From assembly GCF_048771995.1 (NCBI RefSeq), contig NC_133026.1:149753001-149817000 (forward strand): DNA of 64,000 nt, in the 5' to 3' direction. This document shows positions 34,031-45,484 of the stretch, one piece after another. The number at the start of each line of letters is the position of its first letter. Position 1 is the first letter of the stretch. A program made the translations under genes and the position numbers. Under the pieces are notes generated by a model. It did not search any database. It saw only the letters and a list, made by a program, of their open reading frames with translations, and was not told the DNA's origin. This DNA is from Taeniopygia guttata. Lineage: Eukaryota; Chordata; Aves; Passeriformes; Estrildidae.

Positions 34031-35499
34031 TCAGGGGCCAGAGAGACTTTTGAGAGCCTCAGCTCAGCTGAGGGAAGTGAGCCATGACTTCTCACATGGG
34101 TCAAACATCCCCTCTTGGAGGAGATGGAATATATAAACTAATAAAAAATAAAAAAAAGAAAGCAATTAGATAGGAGATGTCAGGAGAAGGAGCCAAATCC
34201 CCACAAACACCTGCAAGTGTGCCTACAGCCATCTGCAGCACAGATAAATCTGTATCAACCCTCCAGCAGGGCTGAGGAATTTGTCCCATTCCAGGGCTGG
34301 CAGCTGTCAAGATAAATTGTTAAAAGTCAGTCTCACACACTGCAGCAAATTAAACAGTGTTTGAAAATGTGAGAGAAAGACTTCCTGAGGAATATGCAAG
34401 AAATTCATTAATCCAAATGAGCCAAACTTTCTGGACTAAATTGTTAGAGATGTTAGGACACCTCTTTGAACCCTTTGTCCCCCTCACCACCTGCCCAGCT
34501 TTCGTGCACCCAGATCAGGTTCAGAAAGCTCCACAGAACACAGCCATGGCATTTCACAGGATCCTCCTCTCTCACCTCCTCCAGGGACAGCTGGTTTTCC
34601 CTTCCAGGTGAACTTTTCCCTCCCGGCTCCTCCTGGCAGGTGGGTGGGAGGCACAGACAGAGCACGGCAGGGCTCTGGAATGTGTTACGAGTTATTCCCA
34701 CTCCTGTTCGAAGGGCTCTGCTGTCACTCCCAGGAGACAACAGATCCCTTCCGTGTCCATCCTCCCTGGCTAACCTCTGCCATGACAGGCGAAATATTCC
34801 AAGTTTTTCTTATCTCCAGTAGCCTCTCCCTTTCCAGATAGATCCCAAAGTCTCTCCTGGCCATTTGAAAAGTTCTGTATCAAAGGTGACCCAGGATTCT
34901 GAATCACCTGATTTCCCACACAGTTTCCTTGTTATTTACCTCATCTTGCAGTGTTCTGAGACAATCTGTTGTCTCCTTTCTAATCACTCCCTCCTCCCCA
35001 TTTCCGCCCCACTTGGAGGTGAATCCACCTGAAAGTCCCAGGAGTTTCTCAGGAACAGCCTGCCAAGCACAGCTCCGTGACGCCGATGCTGGCATTGTGA
35101 GGGCTGTGTTTTCCTGGATAGCATGACTGTTCCTAATTCTTGCAAATAAAAGGAATTAGAGAAGCAGAGGACTTGAGAGGTGTATGAGTAATCCAGCATC
35201 ATCCCCGGGGACACGTGCTGGGATAACACAACAAAACAACCCAGGAACACAGAGTATTTTCACCTGCAAGCTGACTCTTCCCATTCTTCAGGAAGGGAAG
35301 GGAAGGGAACTGTCAGAGCTGCAGAGAGGGAAACTGAGGCACAGGGATAGGCAGAGATTCAGCTGGTTTGGTGGAGAGCCTAAGGCAAGGCTCTTCATTA
35401 TCTGTTTGGGTTGCAGCTGCCTGAATTATGCATTAAAACTCAATTTATTTGCATAAGAGGAAGACAAGACTGTGAACACCATCTGGGGAAGCCGTGTGA
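34031..35499. other. No gene seen
   Basis: Unique sequence; a short (GGGAA)n run near 35294-35308. Confidence 0.5.
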
Positions 35500-35925
35500 G
35501 GAGCACCTGAGGGCTCTTGGTTTGTTCGGCTGGAGAAGAGGAGAATGAGGGGAGACCCCATCACAGTCTAAAACTTCGTCCTGAGAGGAAGAGGAGGGGT
35601 GGGCACTGATCTCTGCCCTGTGGTGACCAGTGACTGGACTCGAGGGAATGGCCTGAAGCTGTGTCAGGGGAGGTTTAGGTTGGATTTCAGGACAAAGTTC
35701 TTCCCCCAGAGGGTGTTTGGGTACTGGAACAGCTCCCCAGGGCAGTGGTCACAAAACCAGCCTGACAGAGGTCAGGGGGTGCTTGGACAACACTCTTGGG
35801 CACAAGGTGGGATTGTTGGGGTGTCCTGTGCAGTGCCAGGAGTTGGACTTGATGATCCTTGGGGGTCTGTTCCAAGTCAGGTTATTCCATGGATCTGTGA
35901 TTCTGTGGTTCTGTGACTCTGACCC
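35500..35925 (+). mobile_element. CR1 LINE, third subfamily
   Basis: Sense: GGCTGGAGAAGAGGAGAATG, CCCAGAGGGTGTTTGGGTAC, then GATCTGTGATTCTGTGGTTC tail; about 425 bp. Confidence 0.88.
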
Positions 35926-36839
35926 AGAGCAGTCACGTGCTCCAGCGCAATTTGGACCGGTCCATGATTATCCCCAACTTGGCTCTTCCTCACCTCACCA
36001 CTCCCACCCTCATCAACACCCAACACCGCAGTGAAGCCTCTCCCATTTCTGGCAGCTCCATAACCAAGTGTTGTCTTTACCTCTTCTTTGGGCTGCTCTG
36101 GAACCTGATTTGGGGCCATCTTGACCAGGGACAAGCACCAAAATCACCCCACCACCCAAGGACGCTCTCACAGCGCAGCGCACGGAGCTGGGATCCGTTC
36201 CACCCACCGACTTCCCCACCTCCGAAGTCTGCAGCTCGGCAAGGGGAAGGAACATTCCATAGAAGGGAAGCAATCTCTGCCAGGCGCTGCAGAAATGGGA
36301 CACAGATGGTGCCTGGAACGAGAGCAGAAGTTTATTTGGGGGCTTTGGGTGTGATGCCGCGCTGCAGATCCTGCAGCAGATGACAGGCACCGGGATTTCA
36401 GAGAGGGTGAGGAGTTCAGTTTGAAGGAGTCTCTTTATGCTATTACAGCTATTTTTTTGACTCAAAAAAAAAGGAAAAAAAAATAGAAAGAGGAGAACTT
36501 TACCTTGATAATATTTTAAAAGTAGGAGTGTTTAAATTAGCTTTTATTCATTTGTAGGTCGGGTTCTTCTGACACCCTAATCTTTATCCCAGCTCTTTGT
36601 TGGCTGGTTGGTCAGCCAGGATGATTGTGCAGATTGGCCAGGTGGACACTGCTGGTGGAAAAACCTGAGGATGACATTGGCCTGGCTTTTCCTTGCCCTA
36701 CACATAAAATTTATCTTTGTCCTCTACTTGCTGAAGAGTTGGAGGAGATTTCTGGCAATCTTCTAGCACAAGTCTCTGCTACAGCAGGGCCAACCAGAGC
36801 CAGTCACCAGGGCCACAGTTAGGTGGCATTTTAAAATTT

Positions 36840-36885
36840 CTCAGAATGGAAACTCCACAACCTCTCAGGGCAACCAATCCTTCTC
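36840..36885 (-). mobile_element. CR1 LINE scrap
   Basis: GGAAACTCCACAACCTCTCA matches a short antisense piece of an old CR1. Confidence 0.4.
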
Positions 36886-36924
36886 ATCCTCTCCTGATAA
36901 GAAAGAGGCTCCAGTCCTTTGTTT

Positions 36925-37305
36925 ATGTTCAACTGGGGCTGTTCAGCCCCGAGAGGAGACACAGCTGAGAGGGGAGCTCATCCCTGTGTGTCCCTGTCTG
37001 CAGGGAGGGCTCCGAGCAGGGCCCAGGCTCTGCTCTGGGGGGCCCAGCAATGGCACCAGAGCAACAGGCAGGAACTGATCCCAGGAAGTTCCACCTGGAC
37101 ATGAGGCAGAACTTCTTCCCTGTGCAGTGACCAAGCCCTGAGCAGAGATCAGAGAGGGCATGGAGTCTCCCTCACTGGAGATATTCCAGAACCCTCTGGA
37201 CACAATCCATGTGCTCTGGGATGACCCTGCTTGAGCAGGGAGGTTGGACAAGATGACCCCACTGTGGTCCCTTCCAGCCTGACCCATTCTGTGATTCTTT
37301 GATCG
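36925..37305 (+). mobile_element. CR1 LINE, fourth subfamily
   Basis: Sense: CTGTTCAGCCCCGAGAGGAG, GACCCTGCTTGAGCAGGGAG, then CATTCTGTGATTCTTTGATC. Its 3' end abuts tRNA segment copy 3. Confidence 0.88.
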
Positions 37306-37311
37306 CCTTCC

Positions 37312-37520
37312 TGGCCCTTGGATGGATCTCTCCTAGATGTCCAGGTCTCTCTTGTATTGGAGAGCCCATCCCTGGGCACGCAAAAGTGCAGGAAAACTCT
37401 GCTGAAGCCCGGGATTGAACCAGGGACCTTTAGATCTTCAGTCTAACGCTCTCCCAGCTGAGCTACTTCAGCTCTGCTGAGGCTCAGGTTTTCCCAAAAT
37501 CTGTTGAAATACAATGGCCT
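37312..37520 (-). repeat. Third, shorter copy of the tRNA-Phe segment
   Basis: About 210 bp share homology with both duplication arms, from the CR1-like stretch through the tRNA to the upstream text near CCCAAAATCTGTTG. It is visibly more diverged than the two long arms. It ends abruptly at the CR1 3' end at 37305. Confidence 0.85.
37400..37472 (-). tRNA. tRNA-Phe (GAA), copy 3
   Basis: The minus-strand gene has intact internal A and B boxes and all stems paired. Its terminator is TTTT (AAAA at 37393-37396 on the plus strand). Its flanks match copies 1 and 4 over about 210 bp in total. It sits directly next to the 3' end of a plus-strand CR1 copy. Confidence 0.97.
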
Positions 37521-37619
37521 TTCAGCCTTTTCAGGCAGCCTTTGGTTGACTTTATCTTGGGAATCAAAGAATTGTTTCAGGGAACAGGATAGAGACAGAC
37601 TGAGATCAAAAGTAATGAC

Positions 37620-37765
37620 TCAAGACACATGGAAGTGTTCAAGGCCAGGTTGGATGGTGCTTGGAGAAACCTGGGACAGTGGAAAGTGTCCCTGCCCATG
37701 CCAGGGGATTGGAAAGAGATGATCTTTAAGGTCCTTCCCAGCCTGAAACATTCTGGCATTCTGTG
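37620..37765 (+). mobile_element. CR1 LINE 3' end
   Basis: ACATGGAAGTGTTCAAGGCC to CATTCTGGCATTCTGTGATA. Confidence 0.88.
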
Positions 37766-39514
37766 ATAAAACACGGCTAAATCTGGAATTAAACAGCAGC
37801 CCTGATCTGGGAACCAGCCAGGAGCAGTAGCAGTGAACAGAATTTCCTGACACCTTTTCACAGAGCCCACGGAAGGATCTGGAATTATCCATGGAGCCTG
37901 GCTAATCTTTTCACATCAATCTGTCTCTCTCCACCTAAGAAACGGGAACCAGGCATCTTCATGCAGTGATACGGGAGATGTTTGCCCAGCCCACCAACTT
38001 ATCCTGAAAATTATTCTCTCCCAGGACAATCTCCCATCTTTCACCAGCTTCAAATTCACATCTTCCCAAAATACATATATGGAATGCGCAGCAAGTTTTC
38101 CATGTCTGTTAAAAATCTGGTAGCAAAAGGTGTCAGAAATATATTTAATCTGGGTTTGAATGTTCAGCTTGTCAGCAGCTGATACTTCCTCACTGAGATT
38201 TATTAGATAACAGCTCCTGATATCTCAGGCTCCCAAACTAGGCTACAGAATCTCTTGAAATATCCAGACATCAGGATCATTCCCCAAGGGTTTTTTTTTT
38301 CTCCAAAAACACTTCCAGCACTGGATCCCAATGGTGATCCCACCCATGGCCACTGAGGAACTGGTCATGAGTGGCTGAGGGTCTCAGCATCTTTTTGCTT
38401 GGCAGGTGGAGAATTTTCAGACTGCTGAGCAGTGCTGCAGAATTTCTGCTTCTTGACTTACAAATTGTCTCCTCTATGTGACCTAAAACATTCCAAATTC
38501 AGCGTTTGAAAGCTCTATGGGGCCAAAAAAAAAAAAAAAAAGGTGCACGTAACAAATCCGGGAAGATTTGTTATGAAGACCACAGCCAACAGGCAACATT
38601 GCCCCAAAAGCAATTCCAAAAACCAATTCCATTTTGTGTCTGGTAGAGCTGCTGATATGAGAGGGATCGACAGTGTTGTCCAGGAATTAATTGGAGCCAT
38701 GGGATGGTAATTAGGCCTCAGCCCTGAAGTGGGAATGAGCCATCCTTGTCTCTCCTGTTGTGTCTCTCTCATCTAGACCAGGACCTCAGGATCCATAAGA
38801 AGAAGGAAGCTGGGCATTGACACCAGAAACTTTTTCCTATTGTCCATGAAAGAGGATGAGGAAAAAAATCTTGCACTGCATCCTCTGCAAGATCATCCCC
38901 AAACCAAGGCTGTGTGTTCAGAGCAGGTTATTTTTACCTGAAGAAGATTTTTAAATGAGCAATGTCTTCAGCTCAGTGAGTGTGGATCTTACAAGTACAT
39001 CTTGGATCAGAATTTAGGAACAGAACACTCTTCCTGGTATTTTTTTCCACACTTGGATGCTGAAGGAAAGTGAGAATTGCACAGATGATTTCTTAGCTGA
39101 TTAGTTTGAAGTCTATCCTAAGTGTTTACTCACATGTAAAGCTTTGCTTTGAAGGGCTTTTAATGTCTGGATTGTGGACTTGCTTCAGGCTTAATTTTTC
39201 TTCAAAGATTCTGTCTTTGAAAGCAAATCAAAACAGACCAATGCCTATTTTAAAACATAAGAGCCTCTAATTTTGTGAAATAGTTTTGTTCTTCCCTGAG
39301 GAGCTGTGAGCTGTTTGGCATTACCAGCAGAGATGATTTTCAAATTCCTGGAAGGCCAGGTGGGCACATCCATGTGACAGGGAGCAAAGACCACAAGAGA
39401 AGATCTGGCATGATATTTTTTCTGTAAAACACAGCAATCTTGAAAAGGCTCCTGGGGTGGGATTCATCTCACCTACTTCTCTGAGGCCAAAAGGCAAATC
39501 TTTACAATTTACCC
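37766..39514. other. No gene seen
   Basis: Unique AT-rich sequence; A run at 38525-38540. Confidence 0.5.
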
Positions 39515-39625
39515 AATCATAGAATTTTTGGGGGTTTTGAAAGGACCTTTAGGATCATTTAATTCATGCCAAGAGCAGCCAGGTTTTGTCTCTTTATGGG
39601 GTTTTCCAGAATCTATATTAAAGAT
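39515..39625 (-). mobile_element. CR1 LINE remnant
   Basis: AATCATAGAATTTTTGGGGG and AAAGGACCTTTAGGATCATT; diverged. Confidence 0.65.
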
Positions 39626-39818
39626 AGGCTGGGTCCTATCAGAAGTTTTTCTCCAAATTAGTTGCAACAAATAACCCACAGCACTTTAAGCTCTTCACAA
39701 ATCTGATCCATTTTCAGCTGTTTCTGAATTTTTGGGAGGGAGAGATCAATGCATTTGGATCTAGGTGTATCTGGCTGGATGGAGCCAGAGAAGATGAAAG
39801 CCTTCCCAAGGCCAGTGG

Positions 39819-39925
39819 TGCCACCTAATGGGAAAATTCCCAGGGAATCCACGTCTCGGAAGTTCAGTCCTTAAGTGGAGTGTTGCTAGGTGACGTAGAA
39901 ATGGAAATGAGGAGCTCTGACGTCA
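39819..39925. promoter_or_regulatory. Candidate regulatory cluster: CTCF-like, X-box-like, CRE
   Basis: TGCCACCTAATGG at 39819-39831 fits the reverse CTCF core, with one imperfect position. GTTGCTAGG at 39882-39890 is an RFX X-box half site, and TGACGTAG follows directly at 39891-39898. TGACGTCA at 39918-39925 is the perfect CREB palindrome. An E2F-like TTGGCGC lies at about 40075. No transcript or exon is visible, so function is inference. Confidence 0.35.
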
Positions 39926-40299
39926 ATCCCTCTTTTCTGCTGCCTTTACGACCATTCCTCCGTCAATCCACTCCCTTTTCCCAAGCAGGAGATTGCCCTG
40001 GGAAATTTGTTCTATTTCCTGTTCAAATCCAGTCTCAGCAATCCCTGGAGCTCCTGAAGTGTTTTTGTCCTTCTTGGCGCTCGGTCTGTCTGAGGAGAGG
40101 AAATGATCCCAGATTTTGGGATTATGGAGAGCCAAGCAGGAAACGAGATGGAATGAGGGGCTGCCACCAGGACTCTGGGGGTTTTCTTAGTTGCAGATTT
40201 TGCAAATGAGGGGCGAGACAAGTTCTCTCTGCATTGCAACACCCACGCTCAGATCCATCTGGATCCACGCTGTGGCTCTGCAAAAGAAGGGATAATAGC

Positions 40300-41059
40300 T
40301 CAAATATCTCAAAAGTTCTCACCTGGCAACCCCCTGCAGCCACTTCAAGTCATGGATAACCATGAGAGTGGTAGGAATGAGCAGCCAAGCCTCTCCTGGT
40401 CTCCAGGGGTTGTCGTATTCCCTGACTGTGCTGTCTGCCCAGCACTCAGCTCTATTTTTCCATGACAGTATCACTCACCGCCGCATCCCTGCCACCTTTA
40501 TTTTTCAGAGTTGTGTTACAGGGGGTAGAGCAGGTCTTTCTCAGGTCTCATCTCAGCTCTACCCTTGATGAATCACGAGTTTTAATCTGTCTCAGCCAGG
40601 TTTTCTCTTTTTCCTTTTCTCTGAAGTTCAAAAGTTATTTCAAGATTCTTTTTTTTTTTTTTTTTTTTTTTTACTGCGATAAAGATGTTTTCAAGGGCTC
40701 ATAAGAAGAAAATTATGAAATGTGATGCCAAAGCATTGTTTCTGCTGTTCTGGGGAGGGGGCAACAGTGAAGGGAGAGGAGTATCCAGCCCCTCTTTCAG
40801 TGCCTCACTGACACAAAATACCACCACTGGAGGCAAGAAGGGAGCTCACAGATCCCCTGTGAAATTCCATGGCTGGAGAAGGGATTAACATTTAAGGCAA
40901 AGGCAAGAAATCTTTAATTAAGCCGACTCAAATCATTAATTCTAGCAAGGAGCTGAGCTCTGCTGGTAGTGATGACTCTGCAGCTGTGGCTGGTGCTGCT
41001 CAAAGCCTGGAATGCTGCCTGGCAGAGGTGGTCAGGCCCCAGTGATTGGCCTCAAAGGG
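40300..41059. other. No gene seen; T run
   Basis: Unique sequence apart from a 24-base T run at 40649-40672. Confidence 0.5.
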
Positions 41060-41520
41060 TCATAAAATCATGGAATGGTTTGGGTTGGGAGGGGCCTTCA
41101 AGATCATTGAGTTCCAGCAACCCCACCATGGGCAGGGACACATTCCACTATCCCATGGTGCTCCCAGCTCTGTCCAACCTGGCCTTGGACACTTCCAGGG
41201 ATCCAGGGGCAGCACAGCTACTCTGGGCAACCTTTACCAAGGCCTCTCCACCTTTACAGGGGACGATTTATTCCTAATATCCCATCTAACGCTGCCCTCT
41301 GTCAATTTGGAGCCATTCCCTCTTGTCCTGACATTCCAGGCCCCTTTCCAAAGTTCCTCTCCAGCTCTCTTGGAGACCCTTTAGACACTGGAAGGGGCTC
41401 TGAGGTCTCCCTGGAGCCTTCTGTTCTTCAGGCTGAGTAAACCAAGTCTTTCCTCATAAGAAAGGAACTCTATCTCTCGAATAATCTTTGTGGTTTCCTC
41501 TGGCTCACTCCAGACTAAGC
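41060..41520 (-). mobile_element. CR1 LINE fragment, about 460 bp
   Basis: AAATCATGGAATGGTTTGGG to GAATAATCTTTGTGGTTTCC, extending up to the right duplication arm. Confidence 0.9.
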
Positions 41521-41559
41521 AGCCCCCACATCCTTGACTCAATATTACCACCAATTTAC

Positions 41560-42095
41560 AGGGTAGTCCATGCCACAGGACTGGGAACAGGCAGTGGAAG
41601 GAACAAAAATCCCTTTCTATCACGATTTTTGCTAAAATACTTGAATTGTAAAAACCCTGTCCCTCTTTCACAGGCTCAGGCTGGTTGAGGTCCAAAGGGA
41701 CTTCAAGGAGGTCCCTGCTCCAAAGCCCTGCTCAAGCAGGACCTACAGCCCCTTGCCCCCGACCACCTCCAGGTCTGAGAAGGGGAACTCCAGACTCTCT
41801 CAAGGCCACTGGGCCCAGTTTCTCCTCCTTTCCCCACAGCAGAGATGCTCCTGTCCCCTCCAGTCCCTCCCAGTGCTGCTGGCCCTTAGCTGGACTCTCT
41901 CCTGGGTGTCCAGGTCTCTTCTCTACTGGAGAGCCCATCCCTGGGCACACAAAAGTGCAGGAAAACTCTGCTGAAGCCCGGGATTGAACCAGGGACCTTT
42001 AGATCTTCAGTCTAACGCTCTCCCAGCTGAGCTACTTCAGCTCTGCTGAGGCTTAGATTTTCCCAAAACCTGTTGGAACATGATGAGATTTCAAA
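41560..42095 (-). repeat. Right arm of inverted duplication carrying tRNA-Phe
   Basis: This is the reverse-complement partner of 26620-27160, with arms about 14.4 kb apart. Identity is high enough to suggest either a recent duplication or ongoing gene conversion. The outer boundary near 41560 abuts a minus-strand CR1 (41060-41520). Confidence 0.9.
41969..42041 (-). tRNA. tRNA-Phe (GAA), copy 4
   Basis: The minus-strand gene is identical to copies 2 and 3, with a terminator at 41962-41965 (AAAA on the plus strand). It lies in the right arm of the inverted duplication, facing copy 1. G20, the GAA anticodon and A73, which are tRNA-Phe identity elements, are present. Confidence 0.97.
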
Positions 42096-42134
42096 CTTTC
42101 ACCACTCAAAGCAGTTTGCCCAACACTCCTCCAA

Positions 42135-42300
42135 GAAGAATCAAGGAATGGTTTGGGTTGGAAGGAGCCTTTAAGATCACCTCATTTCAGTCCTCCACTG
42201 TCCCAGGTTGATCCAAATTCCATCCAAACCTGTCCTTGGACACTTCCAGGGACGGGGTAGCTGCAGCTTCTCTGGGAAATCCATTCCGGTGTTGGAATGG
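42135..42300 (-). mobile_element. CR1 LINE fragment
   Basis: GAATCAAGGAATGGTTTGGG to CAGCTTCTCTGGGAAATCCA, about 40 bp beyond the right duplication arm. Confidence 0.88.
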
Positions 42301-43254
42301 TGTGACTGACAGCACAACAAAGCAATAAAGAACAAATGTCAGGAAAACCAAGTCAAGAGCAGCCTCTCCCCAAAAATAAGAGCTTTCCCTGTTGGACCAT
42401 CAGCTGGAAAGCTGACTTGGAAAAGAGACTTGAAAACCTTTCAGTTCTCTTGGACTATTATGTCATACATTGCACCAAAATGTGCAATTGTTTAACTACA
42501 CTTAAATCATTCTAAACTACATAAATTGTTTCCAATGATCCCTCTTCTTTCCAAATGCTGGCACTTTTTTATTTCAGAGCACTGCCATCCTGCTATCTTC
42601 TATATAATTATGTTACATTTGCAGTACATTGCTGCCTCTCCAATAAGTGCTCCCCAGTATGCATCCAGTAACACCTCATTTTCCCTCTCTTAAATTGTCT
42701 TAAAAAGAAATCCATTTAGAAATGATTGGGGAGTAAGTTTGTGCTTAAATGTAAATGTAAAAAATAAGAGAGTTTTCTGCATTTAAATGTTCTAAATGTT
42801 ATTTTTTAACAACTTGACTTATAATCAAAGTCCCCAAAACTGCAAAGAAAAAGGAATATGTTGTTTGGTTGTGCCACTGCTTGGAAATCCAGCTCCATTT
42901 CTTGAGCATTCCCAGGCTTTCCTTGTTCCAGGGATTTCAGAGGGAACCTGGAGAGGGTCCTCATTCAAAGCACTCCAAAATCCGTGTGTAGAGTGAGGAT
43001 AAATCTGGGAATGTAGGCAATGGACACCTTCCAAGAAGTGACACTCTCTGGTTTCCCTCAGCTCAGAAGGAAAGCAGAGAAATGACAAAGTTTCCCAAAG
43101 TTTGCACCAGGATCCTGCAAGGCTTGAGAACCTATGGAGGTGGAGAAAAAATCTGGAGCATCTTTAGCTCCCTCCAGAGCAACTTCCTGCAGCTGAAGGT
43201 CATCAGTTCCCTCACGTGCTTCATTCCAATGCAAGAAGCATCAAACAGTAGAAA
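42301..43254. other. No gene seen
   Basis: AT-rich unique sequence. Confidence 0.5.
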
Positions 43255-43780
43255 CAAACATGGAATGGTTTGGGTTGGAAAGGACCTCAAAGATCATCTC
43301 ATTCCCACCACCTGCCATGGGCAGGGACACCTCCCACTACTCCAGGTTGCTCCAAGTTCTGTCCAGCCTGAGGGATGAGGCAGCCACAGCTTCTCTGGGC
43401 ACCCTGTGCCAGGGCCTCCCCACCCTCACAGTCAAGAATTTCTTCCTAATATCCAATCCAAACCTACTCTCAGTCTGAAAACATGTCCTGTCCATCCATG
43501 CTCTAGCAAATATTCCCTCTCCACATTCCTTGTCAGCTTCTTCAGGTACTGGAAGGCCACAATTAAGTCACCCCAAGCCTTTTTTTCCAGGCCAAACAAT
43601 CACAGTTCCCTCGGCCTTCCCTCACAGCAGAGCTGTTCCATCCCTCTGACCTCCTTGGTGCCTCCTCTGGACTCACTCCAACATCTCCATGTCCTTCCTG
43701 TGCTGGGAACCCAGAGCTGGATGCAGCACTCAAGAATCCCTCCTGCCCTTAGATGTGGCTGCTTCAAGAGTGGGATCAAA
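43255..43780 (-). mobile_element. CR1 LINE, about 525 bp
   Basis: CATGGAATGGTTTGGGTTGG through AGAATTTCTTCCTAATATCC to GGAACCCAGAGCTGGATGCA, a well-ordered antisense copy. Confidence 0.9.
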
Positions 43781-44454
43781 GCTTTATGCAGCTTTACGTC
43801 TGGGTGAATTATTCAGCTTGATTATTTGTCCATAAAAAAACCAGGTAATCTCTAACAAGGAGGAAAAACCTGGATATGAGAGATGGAAAAGAATTATGGC
43901 ACATGGCAATTAAGTGTGTGGAGGATGGAGGTTCTGTGTTTTCATGGATATCACAGCTCTGAATCCAATCCTGGTGTGCAGCTCTGTCTCAGCACTGGGA
44001 ATTGCTTTTCCAGCCTCGGGGAACCCCTCCAGGTACTCACCCCTTTCAAATATAGGTGTGTGCTGCAGCTTCCCATGATTTCTCCTCAAAAATTCCACTA
44101 TTGCACATGGCCAAGCCCCAGCTGTGGATTTGGCAGCTCCAGCCATGCACAATCAGCTTTCCTGGGTAGACACACATTCCCTGCCAAGATCTGAGACTGC
44201 CAGCTGGAGGTGCTCCATAGGACCTGTCGGGAAAAGGGAAGCATGAGCTTCCAAATCTGTTTGGAAGCCAGGTAGGTCACACCAGGCTGTTGGGAGGTCT
44301 CCATTTAGGATCCAGGTCTGAAAATCTCTTCTGGCTAAGCCAAACTACTCCTATAAAAAGTTTGCTGCTGGTGACACGTGAGGATATAAATTGGATCTTG
44401 CTCTTGGAGTTAGGCGAGATGAGGTTCAAGTCCTCCGCCTGTCTGAGAAGAACT

Positions 44455-44825
44455 TTCAGAACCTGCTCACCAGGTATCCTGGAGACCCTACTGTGGCCTT
44501 CCAGTACCTCAAAGGGGATACAGGAAAGCTGGAAAGGGACTTTTTGCAATGGCAAAGAGTGACAGGGCAAGGGGGGATGGCTTTAAGATGAGAGAGTGTA
44601 GATTTAGATGGAATATTACGAAGAAATTCTTCCCTGTGAAGGTGGTGAGGCCCTGGCACAGGCTGCTGCTGTGGCTGCCCCATGCTTGGAAGTGTTCAAG
44701 GCCAGGTTGGACAGGGCTTGGAGCAACTTGGGACAGTGGAAGGTGTCCCTGCCCATGGCAGGAGAGTTAAAACAGGTTGATCTTTAAGGCCCCTTCCAAG
44801 CAAAACCATTTTATGCCATTCCCAG
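44455..44825 (+). mobile_element. CR1 LINE fragment
   Basis: Sense copy, GGAAGTGTTCAAGGCCAGGT to CCTTCCAAGCAAAACCATTT. Confidence 0.88.
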
Positions 44826-45142
44826 AGAACACAGAACAGGATCAAGTCCTGTGAACAACACAAGCCTGGTGGGGCAAAACCCCTGAGTGGATCCATCTCC
44901 ATTTTGACATCTGAAATATGGGAATAATTCGACTTTTCTTTGACTTGGGTGTTAGAAGGGCACTGCTTTGAGTCCAGAAACATCCACAAGCCATAAACAA
45001 GATAATGGCATCAATAACCCAGCCCCAATCCATGCAATTGATTCTCCACGGATAATGCATCCAGCAGGAAATGGACCCAAGTGACACCGAGTTTGATGGG
45101 AAGATTGACAGCTCTGAGGCATAGAAATATTGACCTAAAGGG

Positions 45143-45194
45143 ACTTTTGGTAGCTTGTCTGGGTCCTGACTTTTGGTAGCTTATCTGGGTCCTG
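45143..45194. repeat. 26-bp tandem duplication
   Basis: Two adjacent units starting ACTTTTGGTAGCTTGTCTGG, differing at one base. Confidence 0.95.
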
Positions 45195-45450
45195 TGTGGC
45201 AGGAATGACATTGGATCAAACATCCAGCCAGGATTTGGAGGCAGGGAAGGCTCATTTTCCCCCTTCCCCACATATTTGTCAAGTTAACAGGTGCCAATAA
45301 TGCCTCTGGACAGTCTGGATGTAAAACAATAGTGATATCCCTTCCATGCCCAAAACAACATTTTCCTTCCCCCTGTCCCCTTTTCCATTTTCCAGCTTCT
45401 CCTACAGGCACCAAACTTTCACCCTTCATCAGGAGAGGAGGAAAAAAAAC

Positions 45451-45484
<34 letters not shown>

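Noticed and set aside
39882-39898. MHC class II SXY-type promoter module
   Set aside because: The X-box-like and CRE-like parts are in reversed order compared with SXY, and no S or Y box is in place.
45452-45482. Poly-A run as the tail of a processed pseudogene
   Set aside because: The sequence upstream matches no gene I know and no target-site duplication is seen.
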